This document shows, in pieces, positions 44,425 to 52,584 of a DNA stretch of 64,000 nt. Each line of letters starts with the position of its first letter. The stretch's first letter is position 1. Source of the DNA: Devosia lacusdianchii (GTDB lineage: Bacteria; Pseudomonadota; Alphaproteobacteria; Rhizobiales; Devosiaceae); the NCBI RefSeq assembly GCF_022429625.1, contig NZ_CP092483.1, positions 1,054,001 through 1,118,000 of the forward strand. Direction: 5' to 3'. A program made the position numbers and the translations under genes. A model generated the notes under the pieces. It saw only the letters and a list, made by a program, of their open reading frames with translations. It had not been told where the DNA came from and ran no database searches.

Positions 44425-45024
44425 ATGGACCTCGGTCTAGAAGGCGGATTTGCCGAACCTGTGCTGCAATCCCAGACCTGTTTCCGGGCGATCATGGACG
44501 CGCTGGCTAACCCCGGAACGATCCAAAAACTCGCTACACCCGTGACCGCTAGTGGTGGCCTGACGACCGAGTTGGTTAGCACACTGTTAACGCTGACCGA
44601 CCACGACACCAGTATTTGGCTCGATAATGCGACACGCAGCGACCGCGCCGTGTTGGACTATGTTAACTTTCACACCGGTGCGCCGGTGGTGGCCGAGCCG
44701 GGCAAAGCGAACTTCGCTTTCGCAAGCGGCGCCGCGCATTTGCCGCCCCTCGATCAGTTCAACCTCGGCACCCAGGAATACCCCGATCGCTCGACCACAA
44801 TCGTGCTGGCCGTCGAGGCTTTGAGCGGCGGCGCCGAGCTGATCATCCGTGGTCCGGGGATCAAGGAGCACGGCCATATTAGCCCGGTCGGGCTGCCCGG
44901 GGATTTCGTGGCGCAGTGGGCGGCCAATCGCGAACTGTTCCCGCGCGGCATCGATCTGCTGCTGGTGGCCGATGGCGCGGTGATGGGCCTGCCGCGCTCG
45001 ACCCGCATTTCGGAAGGACATTGA
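44425..45024 (+). CDS. phnH: C-P lyase core subunit PhnH
   Basis: 199 residues (E. coli 194). It starts GFAEPVLQSQTCFRAIMDAL with ANPGTIQKL, and contains DHDTSIWLDN and the C-terminal FPRGIDLLLVADGAVMGLPR typical of PhnH. The true ATG at 44425 follows GGGGAGA; the longer open frame overlaps phnG. Part of the PhnGHI nucleosidase step. Confidence 0.95.
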   Translation: MDLGLEGGFAEPVLQSQTCFRAIMDALANPGTIQKLATPVTASGGLTTELVSTLLTLTDHDTSIWLDNATRSDRAVLDYVNFHTGAPVVAEPGKANFAFASGAAHLPPLDQFNLGTQEYPDRSTTIVLAVEALSGGAELIIRGPGIKEHGHISPVGLPGDFVAQWAANRELFPRGIDLLLVADGAVMGLPRSTRISEGH

Positions 45025-45025
45025 C

Positions 45026-46114
45026 ATGTACGTAGCCGTCAAGGGCGGGGAAGCCGCCATTGCCAATGCTCACGCACTGCTGGCCGACCGCCGCCGTGGC
45101 GATCGGTCGGTGCCCGCGCTGCGCATCGACCAGATCGTCGAGCAACTTGGGCTCGCGGTGGATCGCGCCATGGGCGAGGGCTCGCTCTATGACAAGGAAC
45201 TGGCGGCGCTGGCTTTGGTGCAGGCGCGTGGCGACCTGATAGAAGCGATCTTTCTGGTCCGCGCCTATCGCACCACGCTGCCACGCTTCGGTTATTCCCA
45301 GCCGATCGAGACGGGCGAAATGCTGATCGAACGCCGCATTTCGGCGACCTTCAAGGACCTGCCCGGTGGGCAGATGCTGGGGCCGACCTTCGACTATACT
45401 CACCGCCTGCTCGATCCCTCGATCGTCGATGGCGATGTGCCTGCGCCGATCGTTCGCGAGGCCGAGACGGAACAGGCGCCGCGCGTCACTGACCTTCTCG
45501 GACGGCAGGGGCTGATGGAGCCCGATGGCGAGACCGATCCCGATCGCGATGTCGGCGACCTGACGCGTGAGCCGCTGGACTTTCCACTGGATCGCGACCT
45601 GCGCCTGCAGGCGCTGGCGCGTGGCGACGAGGGGTTCCTGTTGGCGCTCGGCTACTCGACCCAACGCGGCTATGGCCGCAGCCATCCATTCGTCGGCGAG
45701 ATCCGCATTGGCGAAGTCGATGTCGAGTTCGACGTGCCCGAGCTGGGCCTTGCCGTGAACCTCGGGCGCATCCGGGTGACCGAGTGCCAGATGGTCAACC
45801 AGTTCAAGGGCTCGGCGAAAGTGCCGCCACAATTCACCCGTGGCTACGGACTGGTCTTCGGCCAGGCTGAGCGGAAGGCCATGGCCATGTCGCTGTGCGA
45901 CAGGGCGCTGCGGGCCCGCGAGTTTGGCGAGGACATTGTCGCACCGGCGCAGGATGAGGAGTTCGTCATTTCGCACTCCGACAATGTGCAGGCGACCGGC
46001 TTTGTCGAGCATTTGAAGCTGCCGCACTATGTGGATTTTCAGGCGGAGCTGGACCTGATCCGGCGCATGCGGGCGGAGCATGATGCGGCCGAAATGAAGG
46101 AGGCCGCGGAATGA
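45026..46114 (+). CDS. phnI: C-P lyase core subunit PhnI (nucleosidase)
   Basis: 362 residues (E. coli 354). Typical segments: MYVAVKGGEAAIANAHALL, RGYGRSHPFVGEIRIGEV and HSDNVQATGFVEHLKLPHYV near the C-terminus. PhnI replaces adenine of ATP by the phosphonate together with PhnG, H and L. It overlaps phnJ by 4 bases. Confidence 0.95.
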   Translation: MYVAVKGGEAAIANAHALLADRRRGDRSVPALRIDQIVEQLGLAVDRAMGEGSLYDKELAALALVQARGDLIEAIFLVRAYRTTLPRFGYSQPIETGEMLIERRISATFKDLPGGQMLGPTFDYTHRLLDPSIVDGDVPAPIVREAETEQAPRVTDLLGRQGLMEPDGETDPDRDVGDLTREPLDFPLDRDLRLQALARGDEGFLLALGYSTQRGYGRSHPFVGEIRIGEVDVEFDVPELGLAVNLGRIRVTECQMVNQFKGSAKVPPQFTRGYGLVFGQAERKAMAMSLCDRALRAREFGEDIVAPAQDEEFVISHSDNVQATGFVEHLKLPHYVDFQAELDLIRRMRAEHDAAEMKEAAE

Positions 46115-46986
46115 ACGCCGTCGCCCAATACAACTTTGCTTATCTCGACGAGCAGACCAAGCGGATGATCCGGCGGGCCATTTTGAAGGCCATCGCCATC
46201 CCTGGTTATCAGGTGCCATTCTCGTCGCGCGAAATGCCCATGCCCTATGGCTGGGGCACGGGTGGCGTGCAGGTGACGGCGTCGATCATCGGGCCAGAGG
46301 ATGTGCTCAAGGTCATCGACCAGGGCGCTGACGACACCACCAACGCTGTTTCGATCCGGGCTTTTTTCGCCAAGGTCGCGCAGGTGGCAACGACCACCCA
46401 TACCGCCGAAGCCACCATCATCCAGACCCGCCACCGCATTCCGGAAAAGGCGCTGGGGCAGGGGCAAATCCTGGTCTACCAGGTACCGATCCCCGAGCCG
46501 CTGCGCTTCCTCGAACCGCGCGAAACCGAAACGCGCAAGATGCATGCGCTTGAGGAATACGGGCTGATGCACGTCAAGCTCTACGAGGACATCGCTCGCC
46601 ACGGCCGCATCGCCACGACCTATGCCTATCCGGTCAAGGTCGAGGGCCGCTACGTAATGGATCCGAGCCCGACCCCCAAGTTCGACAACCCCAAGATGCA
46701 TATGAGCGAGGCGCTGCAGTTGTTCGGCGCCGGGCGCGAGCATCGCATCTACGCCGTGCCGCCGCATACTGAAGTGGTGAGCCTCGATTTCGAGGATCAT
46801 CCATTCGAGATCCAGCATTTTGCCGAGCCCTGTGCTCTGTGCGGGGCGGAGCAGGTGTATCTGGACGAGGTCATTCTGGATGACCGGGGCGGGCATATGT
46901 ACGTCTGCTCGGACACCGACAATTGCGAAGAACGCCGGGAAGCGGGGCACGTTGGTGCGCTGGGGATGAAGGAGGCGGCGGAATGA
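46111..46986 (+). CDS. phnJ: C-P lyase PhnJ (radical SAM)
   Basis: 291 residues (E. coli 281). The enzyme cleaves the C-P bond. Its iron-sulfur cysteines are intact at 241, 244, 266 and 272, giving the C-x2-C-x21-C-x5-C pattern of E. coli PhnJ with the same numbering. MPMPYGWGTGGVQVTASII carries the glycine-rich segment proposed to hold the glycyl radical. The downstream 136-base gap to phnK is filled with a hairpin repeat. Confidence 0.96.
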   Translation: MNAVAQYNFAYLDEQTKRMIRRAILKAIAIPGYQVPFSSREMPMPYGWGTGGVQVTASIIGPEDVLKVIDQGADDTTNAVSIRAFFAKVAQVATTTHTAEATIIQTRHRIPEKALGQGQILVYQVPIPEPLRFLEPRETETRKMHALEEYGLMHVKLYEDIARHGRIATTYAYPVKVEGRYVMDPSPTPKFDNPKMHMSEALQLFGAGREHRIYAVPPHTEVVSLDFEDHPFEIQHFAEPCALCGAEQVYLDEVILDDRGGHMYVCSDTDNCEERREAGHVGALGMKEAAE

Positions 46987-47002
46987 GTGATTGGCAACTC
47001 TT

Positions 47003-47104
47003 CACCTCTCCCTTTGGGGGTGAGGGGGCCTTCCTCCTCACCGCATCAAGAAAAGGCCCCCTCACCCGACCCAAGAGGGTCGACCTTTCCCCCGAAGGGA
47101 GAGG
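47003..47104. repeat. Hairpin-rich intergenic repeat, family B
   Basis: Outer arms CACCTCTCCC / GGGAGAGGT and inner arms TGAGGGGGCC / GGCCCCCTCA fold the whole 100-base gap between phnJ and phnK into one long stem. It is distinct from family A. No protein is encoded. Confidence 0.7.
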
Positions 47105-47122
47105 TAAGGAAGGATATATCCA

Positions 47123-47899
47123 ATGACTACCGAACCCCTTCTCCGCGTCGAGAACCTGACCAAATATTACGGCAGCCGTCTCGGCTGCGCCGATGTGAGT
47201 TTCGAGCTCTGGCCGGGTGAAGTCCTGGCCATTGTGGGGGAATCCGGCTCGGGCAAGACCACGTTGCTGAACTCCCTGTCGGCGACGCTGGAGCCGAGCT
47301 CGGGCCGGACCCTCTACCGCATGCGCGATGAGCAATGGCGCAATATCTATGAGCTGAGCGAAGCCGAGCGGCGTTTCCTCGTCCGCACCGACTGGGGCTT
47401 CGTGCACCAGAACCCGGCCGATGGCCTGCGCATGACGGTATCGGCCGGCGCCAATGTCGGCGAGCGGCTAATGGCCGTGGGTGACCGGCATTATGGGCAT
47501 ATCCGCGACACGGCGCTCGACTGGCTCGGGCGCGTTGAGATCGCGGCGGACCGTATCGACGATCAGCCGCGCTCCTTCTCCGGCGGCATGCGACAGCGCC
47601 TGCAGATCGCCCGCAACCTGGTGACCGGGCCGCGCCTGGTGTTCATGGATGAGCCGACTGGCGGCCTCGACGTGTCGGTGCAAGCGCGCCTGCTCGATCT
47701 GCTGCGTGGGCTGGTGGGCGAACTGGGGCTGGCAGCAATTGTCGTGACCCACGACCTCGCCGTCGCCCGACTGCTCAGCCATCGCATGATGGTGATGAAG
47801 GATGGGCGGGTGATCGAGGCCGGTCTCACTGACCGCGTGCTGGATGATCCGCGTGAGCCTTACACGCAGCTGCTGGTTTCCTCGATTTTGCAGGTGTGA
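47123..47899 (+). CDS. phnK: C-P lyase ABC-type subunit PhnK
   Basis: 258 residues (E. coli 252). ABC ATPase related to the DppD/F class: Walker A GESGSGKTT, FVHQNPADGLRM, signature FSGGMRQRLQIARNL, Walker B LVFMDEPTGGLD, VTHDLAVAR. It docks on the PhnGHIJ core at PhnJ rather than driving transport. It is separated from phnJ and phnL by repeats, not by overlapping as elsewhere in the operon. Confidence 0.95.
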   Translation: MTTEPLLRVENLTKYYGSRLGCADVSFELWPGEVLAIVGESGSGKTTLLNSLSATLEPSSGRTLYRMRDEQWRNIYELSEAERRFLVRTDWGFVHQNPADGLRMTVSAGANVGERLMAVGDRHYGHIRDTALDWLGRVEIAADRIDDQPRSFSGGMRQRLQIARNLVTGPRLVFMDEPTGGLDVSVQARLLDLLRGLVGELGLAAIVVTHDLAVARLLSHRMMVMKDGRVIEAGLTDRVLDDPREPYTQLLVSSILQV

Positions 47900-47922
47900 G
47901 GCATGGAACTTGTCACCACCAC

Positions 47923-48075
47923 AGGACGGCACCTCCCCCTGGATGGGGGAGGCTGGGAGGGGGGGGGCGCGCATGCTCAGTTTGCGGCGAGATACCCCCT
48001 TCCTGCTCGATTCAACGGACTTAGCTGAAGCTAAGTCCTGTCTCGCTTCCCTCCCCACAAGGGGGAGGGTGGGTG
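47923..48075. repeat. Hairpin-rich intergenic repeat, family A copy 2
   Basis: Contains the two arms seen at 2831-2933 in inverted orientation, around CTCCCCCTGGATGGGGGAGG and CCCTCCCCACAAGGGGGAGG. Between them is a perfect 10-bp hairpin (GGACTTAGCT / AGCTAAGTCC, 48017-48038). A run of nine G follows the first arm. It fills the gap between phnK and phnL. Confidence 0.75.
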
Positions 48076-48103
48076 CAAGAGCCGGAACTTCGGAGTACAT
48101 GCT

Positions 48104-48805
48104 ATGACCGCGCTTTCCGTTCAAAATCTCGCCAAGACCTTCACCATGCATCTGCGCGACGGCGTCGTGCTGCCGGTGGTGGAGAATGTGAACTTCGATG
48201 TCCAGGCCGGCGAGTGCGTCGTGCTGGGCGGACCTTCGGGGGCGGGCAAGAGTTCGATCCTCAAGATGGTCTATGGCAATTACGGCATCGATGCCGGGGC
48301 CATCGTGATCCGGCACCATGGAGAGGCGGTCGATCTGGCAGCGTCCGACCCGCGCACGGTGCTGACGCTCCGACGGGACAGCATTGGCTATGTCAGCCAG
48401 TTCCTGCGCACCGTGCCGCGTGTCTCGGCGCTCGACGTGGTGGCCGAGCCGCTGGTGATCCGTGGCGTCGACAAGACCGAGGCTCAGCAGCGCGCCCGCG
48501 AACTGCTGGCCCGGCTCAACCTGCCGGAAAGGCTGTGGTCGCTGCCTCCTGCCACCTTCTCGGGTGGCGAGCAGCAGCGCGTCAACATTGCACGCGGCTT
48601 CATCACCGATCACCCGGTCTTGCTGCTGGACGAGCCTACAGCATCGCTCGATGCGACCAACCGCGCCGTAGTGGTCGCCATGATCACTGAGAAGAAGGCC
48701 GCCGGCGTGGCCTTGCTGGGGATTTTTCATGACGACGATGTGCGGGAACGGGTGGCGGATCGCATCGTCGACGTGACTGCATTCGCGCCGAGGATTGCCG
48801 CATGA
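48104..48805 (+). CDS. phnL: C-P lyase ABC-type subunit PhnL
   Basis: 233 residues (E. coli 226). LolD-like ABC ATPase: Walker A GGPSGAGKSS, YVSQFLRTVPRVSALDVVAE, signature FSGGEQQRVNIARGF, Walker B VLLLDEPTASLD, IFHDDDVRERVAD. It joins the PhnGHI reaction. Its stop overlaps the acetyltransferase start by 4 bases. Confidence 0.95.
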   Translation: MTALSVQNLAKTFTMHLRDGVVLPVVENVNFDVQAGECVVLGGPSGAGKSSILKMVYGNYGIDAGAIVIRHHGEAVDLAASDPRTVLTLRRDSIGYVSQFLRTVPRVSALDVVAEPLVIRGVDKTEAQQRARELLARLNLPERLWSLPPATFSGGEQQRVNIARGFITDHPVLLLDEPTASLDATNRAVVVAMITEKKAAGVALLGIFHDDDVRERVADRIVDVTAFAPRIAA

Positions 48806-49413
48806 CCCGGCTTTCCGAAAAACCCTTCGTCCATCCAACCGCTCAGGTGACGGGCTCGACGCTAGGCCGGTACACCGAGGTCGGCGCCGGCAGCCATGTG
48901 TCGCGTTCGACGCTGGGGGATTACGCCTACTGCGTTGAGAATACGCAGATTGCCTATGCCCAGATTGGCAAGTTCGCCAACATCGCCAGCCATGTGCGCA
49001 TCTATGCCAGCATGCATCCGATGGAACGGGCCTCACTGCACCACTTCACCTACCGCTCGGCCTGGTATTTCGAGGGTGAGGAAGATGACCAGGGCTTCTT
49101 CGACTGGCGCGCCGGGCAGGGGATCACCATTGGTCATGATACCTGGATAGGTCATGGCGCGGTGGTGATGCCGGGGGTGAGGATCGGCAATGGGGCGATC
49201 ATCGGCTCCAATGCCGTGGTGACAAAGGACGTGGCGGATTTCGCCATTGCCGTGGGCGTGCCGGCGCGAACCATCAAGCAGCGGTTTAGTGATGATGTGG
49301 CTGGACGGCTCGATGCGATGGCGTGGTGGGACTGGAGCCACGAGAAGTTGCACGAGGCGCTGCCGGATTTCCGCAAGCTGGGGATCGAGGCGTTTCTGGA
49401 GAAGTATGAGTAG
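48802..49413 (+). CDS. Phosphonate-operon hexapeptide-repeat acetyltransferase
   Basis: 203 residues of left-handed beta-helix repeats (VTGSTLGRYTEVGAGSHV, GVRIGNGAIIGSNAVVTKDV) with the acetyl-CoA-site histidine region SMHPMERASLHHFTYRS and IGHDTWIGHGAVV. It belongs to the DapD/GlmU-like transferases found at the end of many alphaproteobacterial phn operons (phn_thr-fam), perhaps doing the job of the unrelated PhnO, N-acetylation of aminoalkylphosphonates. It is translationally coupled to phnL. Confidence 0.9.
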   Translation: MTRLSEKPFVHPTAQVTGSTLGRYTEVGAGSHVSRSTLGDYAYCVENTQIAYAQIGKFANIASHVRIYASMHPMERASLHHFTYRSAWYFEGEEDDQGFFDWRAGQGITIGHDTWIGHGAVVMPGVRIGNGAIIGSNAVVTKDVADFAIAVGVPARTIKQRFSDDVAGRLDAMAWWDWSHEKLHEALPDFRKLGIEAFLEKYE

Positions 49414-49441
49414 GCGCTGCACCATTCTCATACGCGAACGT

Positions 49442-49523
49442 CCCCCTCGGGCTTGACCCGAGGGCTTTGTACTTACCGAAGGTTTCCGCAAGTGAAGAGC
49501 CCTCGGGTCAAGCCCGAGGGTGA
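49442..49523. repeat. Hairpin-rich intergenic repeat, family C
   Basis: CCCTCGGGCTTGACCCGAGG at one end and its inverted copy at the other; each arm is also a hairpin by itself. This pattern is common between genes in alphaproteobacteria. It lies in the 270-base gap before phnC, which also carries the Pho box at 49600. Confidence 0.75.
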
Positions 49524-49599
49524 CGCGCGGTGGGTTTGGCGGCGCCTGTGCCAAAGTGCTTCTGCCGCCCGCGACAACCCACCACAGCTGCCCGGTGCA

Positions 49600-49639
49600 C
49601 AGTCACCAAACCGTCACGCAAGTGTAATCCCAGCTTCAT
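49600..49639 (+). promoter_or_regulatory. Pho box upstream of phnC
   Basis: Four 7-base units at exact 11-base period: CAGTCAC, CCGTCAC, GTGTAAT and GCTTCAT, with spacers CAAA, GCAA and CCCA. Against CTGTCAT they match 5, 5, 5 and 4 of 7. The array ends 44 bases before the phnC ATG, where PhoB would replace a -35 element. Confidence 0.75.
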
Positions 49640-49683
49640 GACACCGCCCTAGGTCTGCCGCAGTTCAACGGCGAGGGCGCCTG

Positions 49684-50505
49684 ATGCTCAAGATTTCCAA
49701 CGTTTCACGACGTTTCGGTGACAAGCTTGCCGTCAGCGACGTGAATCTCGAAATCCCGCAAGGGCAGATGGTCGGCATTATCGGCCGCTCGGGCGCTGGC
49801 AAGTCGACCCTGCTGCGCATGATCAATCGCCTGGCCGACGTCTCCACTGGTTACATCGAATACGAGGGCGTTCGCACGTCGGAATTGCGCGGGCAGAACC
49901 TGCGGAACTGGCAGCGCGATTGCGCCATGATCTTCCAGCAGTTCAACCTAGTGCCGCGCCTCGACGTCATCACCAATGTGATGCTGGGCCGGCTCAACGG
50001 ACGCAACCCACTCCTCAATCTGCTGCAGGTGTTCTCGGCCGACGAGCAGCTTGAAGCGCTCAAGGCGCTCGAGCGGCTCGATATCGCCGCGACGGCGACG
50101 CAGTGGGCGCAGACCCTGTCGGGTGGCCAGCAGCAGCGCGTAGCGATTGCCCGGGCGCTGATGCAGGGCCCCAAGCTGATCCTGGCCGACGAGCCGATCG
50201 CCAGCCTTGACCCGCGCAATGCCCAGATCGTCATGGACAGCCTGCGCGACATCAATGCCGAAGGCATCACCGTCATCACCAACCTGCATACGCTGGATAC
50301 GGCGCGCGCCTATTGCGAGCGTATCATCGGCATGGCGCAGGGCAAGGTGGTGTTCGATGGCACGCCCAACGAGCTCACCACCGACGTGGCGCGCACCATC
50401 TACGGCGCCGACGGGCTCAAGGAAGCCTTCTCCGAGGCGATGACCTCGACCTCCATCGCACCAATCACCCTCAAGACCGCCGCCGTCGTCAATCCGGCGC
50501 CGTAA
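49684..50505 (+). CDS. phnC: Phosphonate ABC transporter ATP-binding protein PhnC
   Basis: 273 residues (E. coli 262). Walker [30 protein letters not shown], signature [16 protein letters not shown], Walker [14 protein letters not shown]. It is equivalent to PhoC of the Sinorhizobium PhoCDET phosphate/phosphonate importer. First gene of the Pho-box-controlled phnCDE1E2 unit. Confidence 0.95.
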   Translation: MLKISNVSRRFGDKLAVSDVNLEIPQGQMVGIIGRSGAGKSTLLRMINRLADVSTGYIEYEGVRTSELRGQNLRNWQRDCAMIFQQFNLVPRLDVITNVMLGRLNGRNPLLNLLQVFSADEQLEALKALERLDIAATATQWAQTLSGGQQQRVAIARALMQGPKLILADEPIASLDPRNAQIVMDSLRDINAEGITVITNLHTLDTARAYCERIIGMAQGKVVFDGTPNELTTDVARTIYGADGLKEAFSEAMTSTSIAPITLKTAAVVNPAP

Positions 50506-50567
50506 CAGAAGTTCCGCTGCCGGATATCCGGCTGCCGACAACCACGCGTCACCAAAGGAAACACTCC

Positions 50568-51476
50568 ATGTCCGCGATCCGTAAAGTCCTCCTGGCCTCC
50601 GTGGCCCTGACCATGTCGACCGCTGCCTTCGCCCAGGACGTCACCGTTCTGCGCATCGGCCTCGATGGCGGCGAAAACGAAGCTGACCAGCTTCGCCGTT
50701 CGGAATGCGTTGCCGAGCCGCTGAAGGCCGCCACCGGCGTTTCCGAAGTCCAGTTCTTCCCCTCGCCTGACTATAACGGCATTATCCAGGGCCTGCTTGG
50801 CGGCACCATCGATATCGCCATCATGGGTGCGTCATCCTATGCCTCGATCTACCTGCAGGACCCGGAAGCCGTTGACCCGGTTCTGACCACCCAGCAGGAA
50901 GACGGCTCGACCGGTTACCACACCATCATGGTCGCACGCGCTGACTCCGGTATCACCGACCTGGCCTCGACCAAGGGCAAGAAGCTCGGCTTTGCTGATC
51001 CGGACTCCACCTCGGGCTACCTGATCCCCAACGTTGCGCTGCCGACCGATATCGGCGCGCCGATCGCTGAATTCTACAGCGAAACCGGCTTTGGCGGCGG
51101 TCACGAAAACCTCGTCCTCGGGGTCCTCGACGGCACCTGGGATGTCGGCACCACCTTTGGCTCGGGCCAGGGCGAATTCTCGGAAGGCTACACCTCCGGC
51201 AACCTGCGCATCATGGTCGACAAGGGCCTGCTCGACATGGACGACCTGGTTGAAGTCTGGCAGTCGCCGATCATCCCGAACGGTCCGCTGATGGTCTCCA
51301 ACAAGCTCCCAGCCGACATGAAGGACAAGGTCACGGCCTTCTTCAAGGGCCTGCCGGAAGCCGACTTCGAGTGCTTCGACGCCTTCACCGCTGGTGGCTA
51401 CACCAACTTCGTCGACGCCGACCAGCAGATGTACCAGACCATCATCGACGCCCGTAAGTCGGTTATCGGTGGCTAA
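50568..51476 (+). CDS. phnD: Phosphonate ABC transporter substrate-binding protein PhnD
   Basis: 302 residues with a Sec signal peptide (MSAIRKVLLASVALTMSTAA to FAQ). PhnD landmarks: SPDYNGIIQGLLGGTIDIAI (the ligand-binding Tyr), MGASSYASIY, GKKLGFADPDSTSGYLIP, and GGGHENLVLGVLDGTWDVG. These serine- and threonine-rich loops bind the phosphonate group. AAAGGAA precedes the ATG. Confidence 0.95.
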   Translation: MSAIRKVLLASVALTMSTAAFAQDVTVLRIGLDGGENEADQLRRSECVAEPLKAATGVSEVQFFPSPDYNGIIQGLLGGTIDIAIMGASSYASIYLQDPEAVDPVLTTQQEDGSTGYHTIMVARADSGITDLASTKGKKLGFADPDSTSGYLIPNVALPTDIGAPIAEFYSETGFGGGHENLVLGVLDGTWDVGTTFGSGQGEFSEGYTSGNLRIMVDKGLLDMDDLVEVWQSPIIPNGPLMVSNKLPADMKDKVTAFFKGLPEADFECFDAFTAGGYTNFVDADQQMYQTIIDARKSVIGG

Positions 51477-51503
51477 CTGCTACCTGGCCTGAACCACACA
51501 CGA

Positions 51504-51591
51504 TGTCATTCCGGCGCAGGCCGGAATCTATCCTGAGATTTTGCCACGATCACCATCTCAGGATGGACCCCGGCCGCCGCCGGGGTGACAC
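51504..51591. repeat. Hairpin-rich intergenic repeat, family D
   Basis: Three nested inverted repeats: ATTCCGGC/GCCGGAAT, ATCCTGAGAT/ATCTCAGGAT (perfect 10 bp) and ACCCCGGC/GCCGGGGT. It lies between phnD and phnE1, the position where other importer operons here have a hairpin. Confidence 0.75.
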
Positions 51592-51615
51592 CGTGGGTTT
51601 GGAAAGAGCTTGCCA

Positions 51616-52584
51616 ATGGCCGATATCGCCCATTCCGAACTATCCCCCGCCGGCCAGACCCTGCTGCAGCATTACCGCGGGCAGGTGCTGACGCGCCGGA
51701 TCTATTCGGTGCTGATCGTGGTGGGAGTCATCGTCGCTCTCGGCCTGGCGATGAGCTACGCCAATGCCGCCAATTCGGGGAAGTTCTTCGAGCGCCTCCC
51801 CTTCATGTTCGACTTCATCAAGAACTTCGTGCCCAACGATCCCTTCGAGATCTTCCGGGCCATGCTCGATATCGAGTCGCCCTATTATGACGGCAGCCAG
51901 AAGTTCGACTACACGTCCGAGCGGTTCTATCTGACCGATCGCCTCTACATCCCCAATTACATCTACCAGCTCGTCATCACCGTAAACATCGCCATCGTCT
52001 CGACTATTATCGGCGGGTCGCTGGCCTTCTGCCTGTGCTTCTTCGCTGCCACGAACCTGGTTGGCGCGGGTGCTGTGCGCTGGATCATGCGCCGCATCAT
52101 GGAAGTCATGCGCGCCTTCCCTGAGATTGTGATCGCCGGTCTTTTGACGGCTATCCTCTCCATCGGCCCGATCGCCGCCATCGCGGCCGTGTCGCTGCAT
52201 ACGATCGGCGCGCTGGGCAAGCTGTTCTTCGAAGTGGTCGAAAATGCCGACATGAAGCCCGATGAGGGGCTGCGTTCGGTGGGCGCTACCTGGCTCGAGC
52301 GCGTGCGCTTCGCCATCGTGCCGCAGGTCATGCCCAACTTCGTCAGCTATGCGCTGCTGCGCATGGAGATCAATGTCCGCGCTTCCACCATTATCGGTGC
52401 GGTGGGCGGCGGCGGCATCGGCGAGGCCTTTCGCATGTCCATCGGGCGCGACCATGCGGCCAAGACCTATGCGATCATCATCCTGCTGCTGGTGACCATT
52501 ATCGTCATCGACCAGTTCTCGGGCTGGCTGCGCACGCGGCTGGTGGGCAGGCAGAGCTTCGAACTGGCCCGGGGAGCCGCGTGA
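51616..52584 (+). CDS. phnE: Phosphonate ABC transporter permease PhnE (first copy)
   Basis: 322 residues. Membrane spans include RIYSVLIVVGVIVALGLAMS and IYQLVITVNIAIVSTIIGGS; the EAA-like loop is PDEGLRSVGATWLERVRFAI. The ATG at 51616 has GGAAAGAG upstream. The stop overlaps the second phnE (TGATG). Two different PhnE proteins, probably a heterodimer, are usual in rhizobia (PhoE and PhoT). Confidence 0.94.
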   Translation: MADIAHSELSPAGQTLLQHYRGQVLTRRIYSVLIVVGVIVALGLAMSYANAANSGKFFERLPFMFDFIKNFVPNDPFEIFRAMLDIESPYYDGSQKFDYTSERFYLTDRLYIPNYIYQLVITVNIAIVSTIIGGSLAFCLCFFAATNLVGAGAVRWIMRRIMEVMRAFPEIVIAGLLTAILSIGPIAAIAAVSLHTIGALGKLFFEVVENADMKPDEGLRSVGATWLERVRFAIVPQVMPNFVSYALLRMEINVRASTIIGAVGGGGIGEAFRMSIGRDHAAKTYAIIILLLVTIIVIDQFSGWLRTRLVGRQSFELARGAA

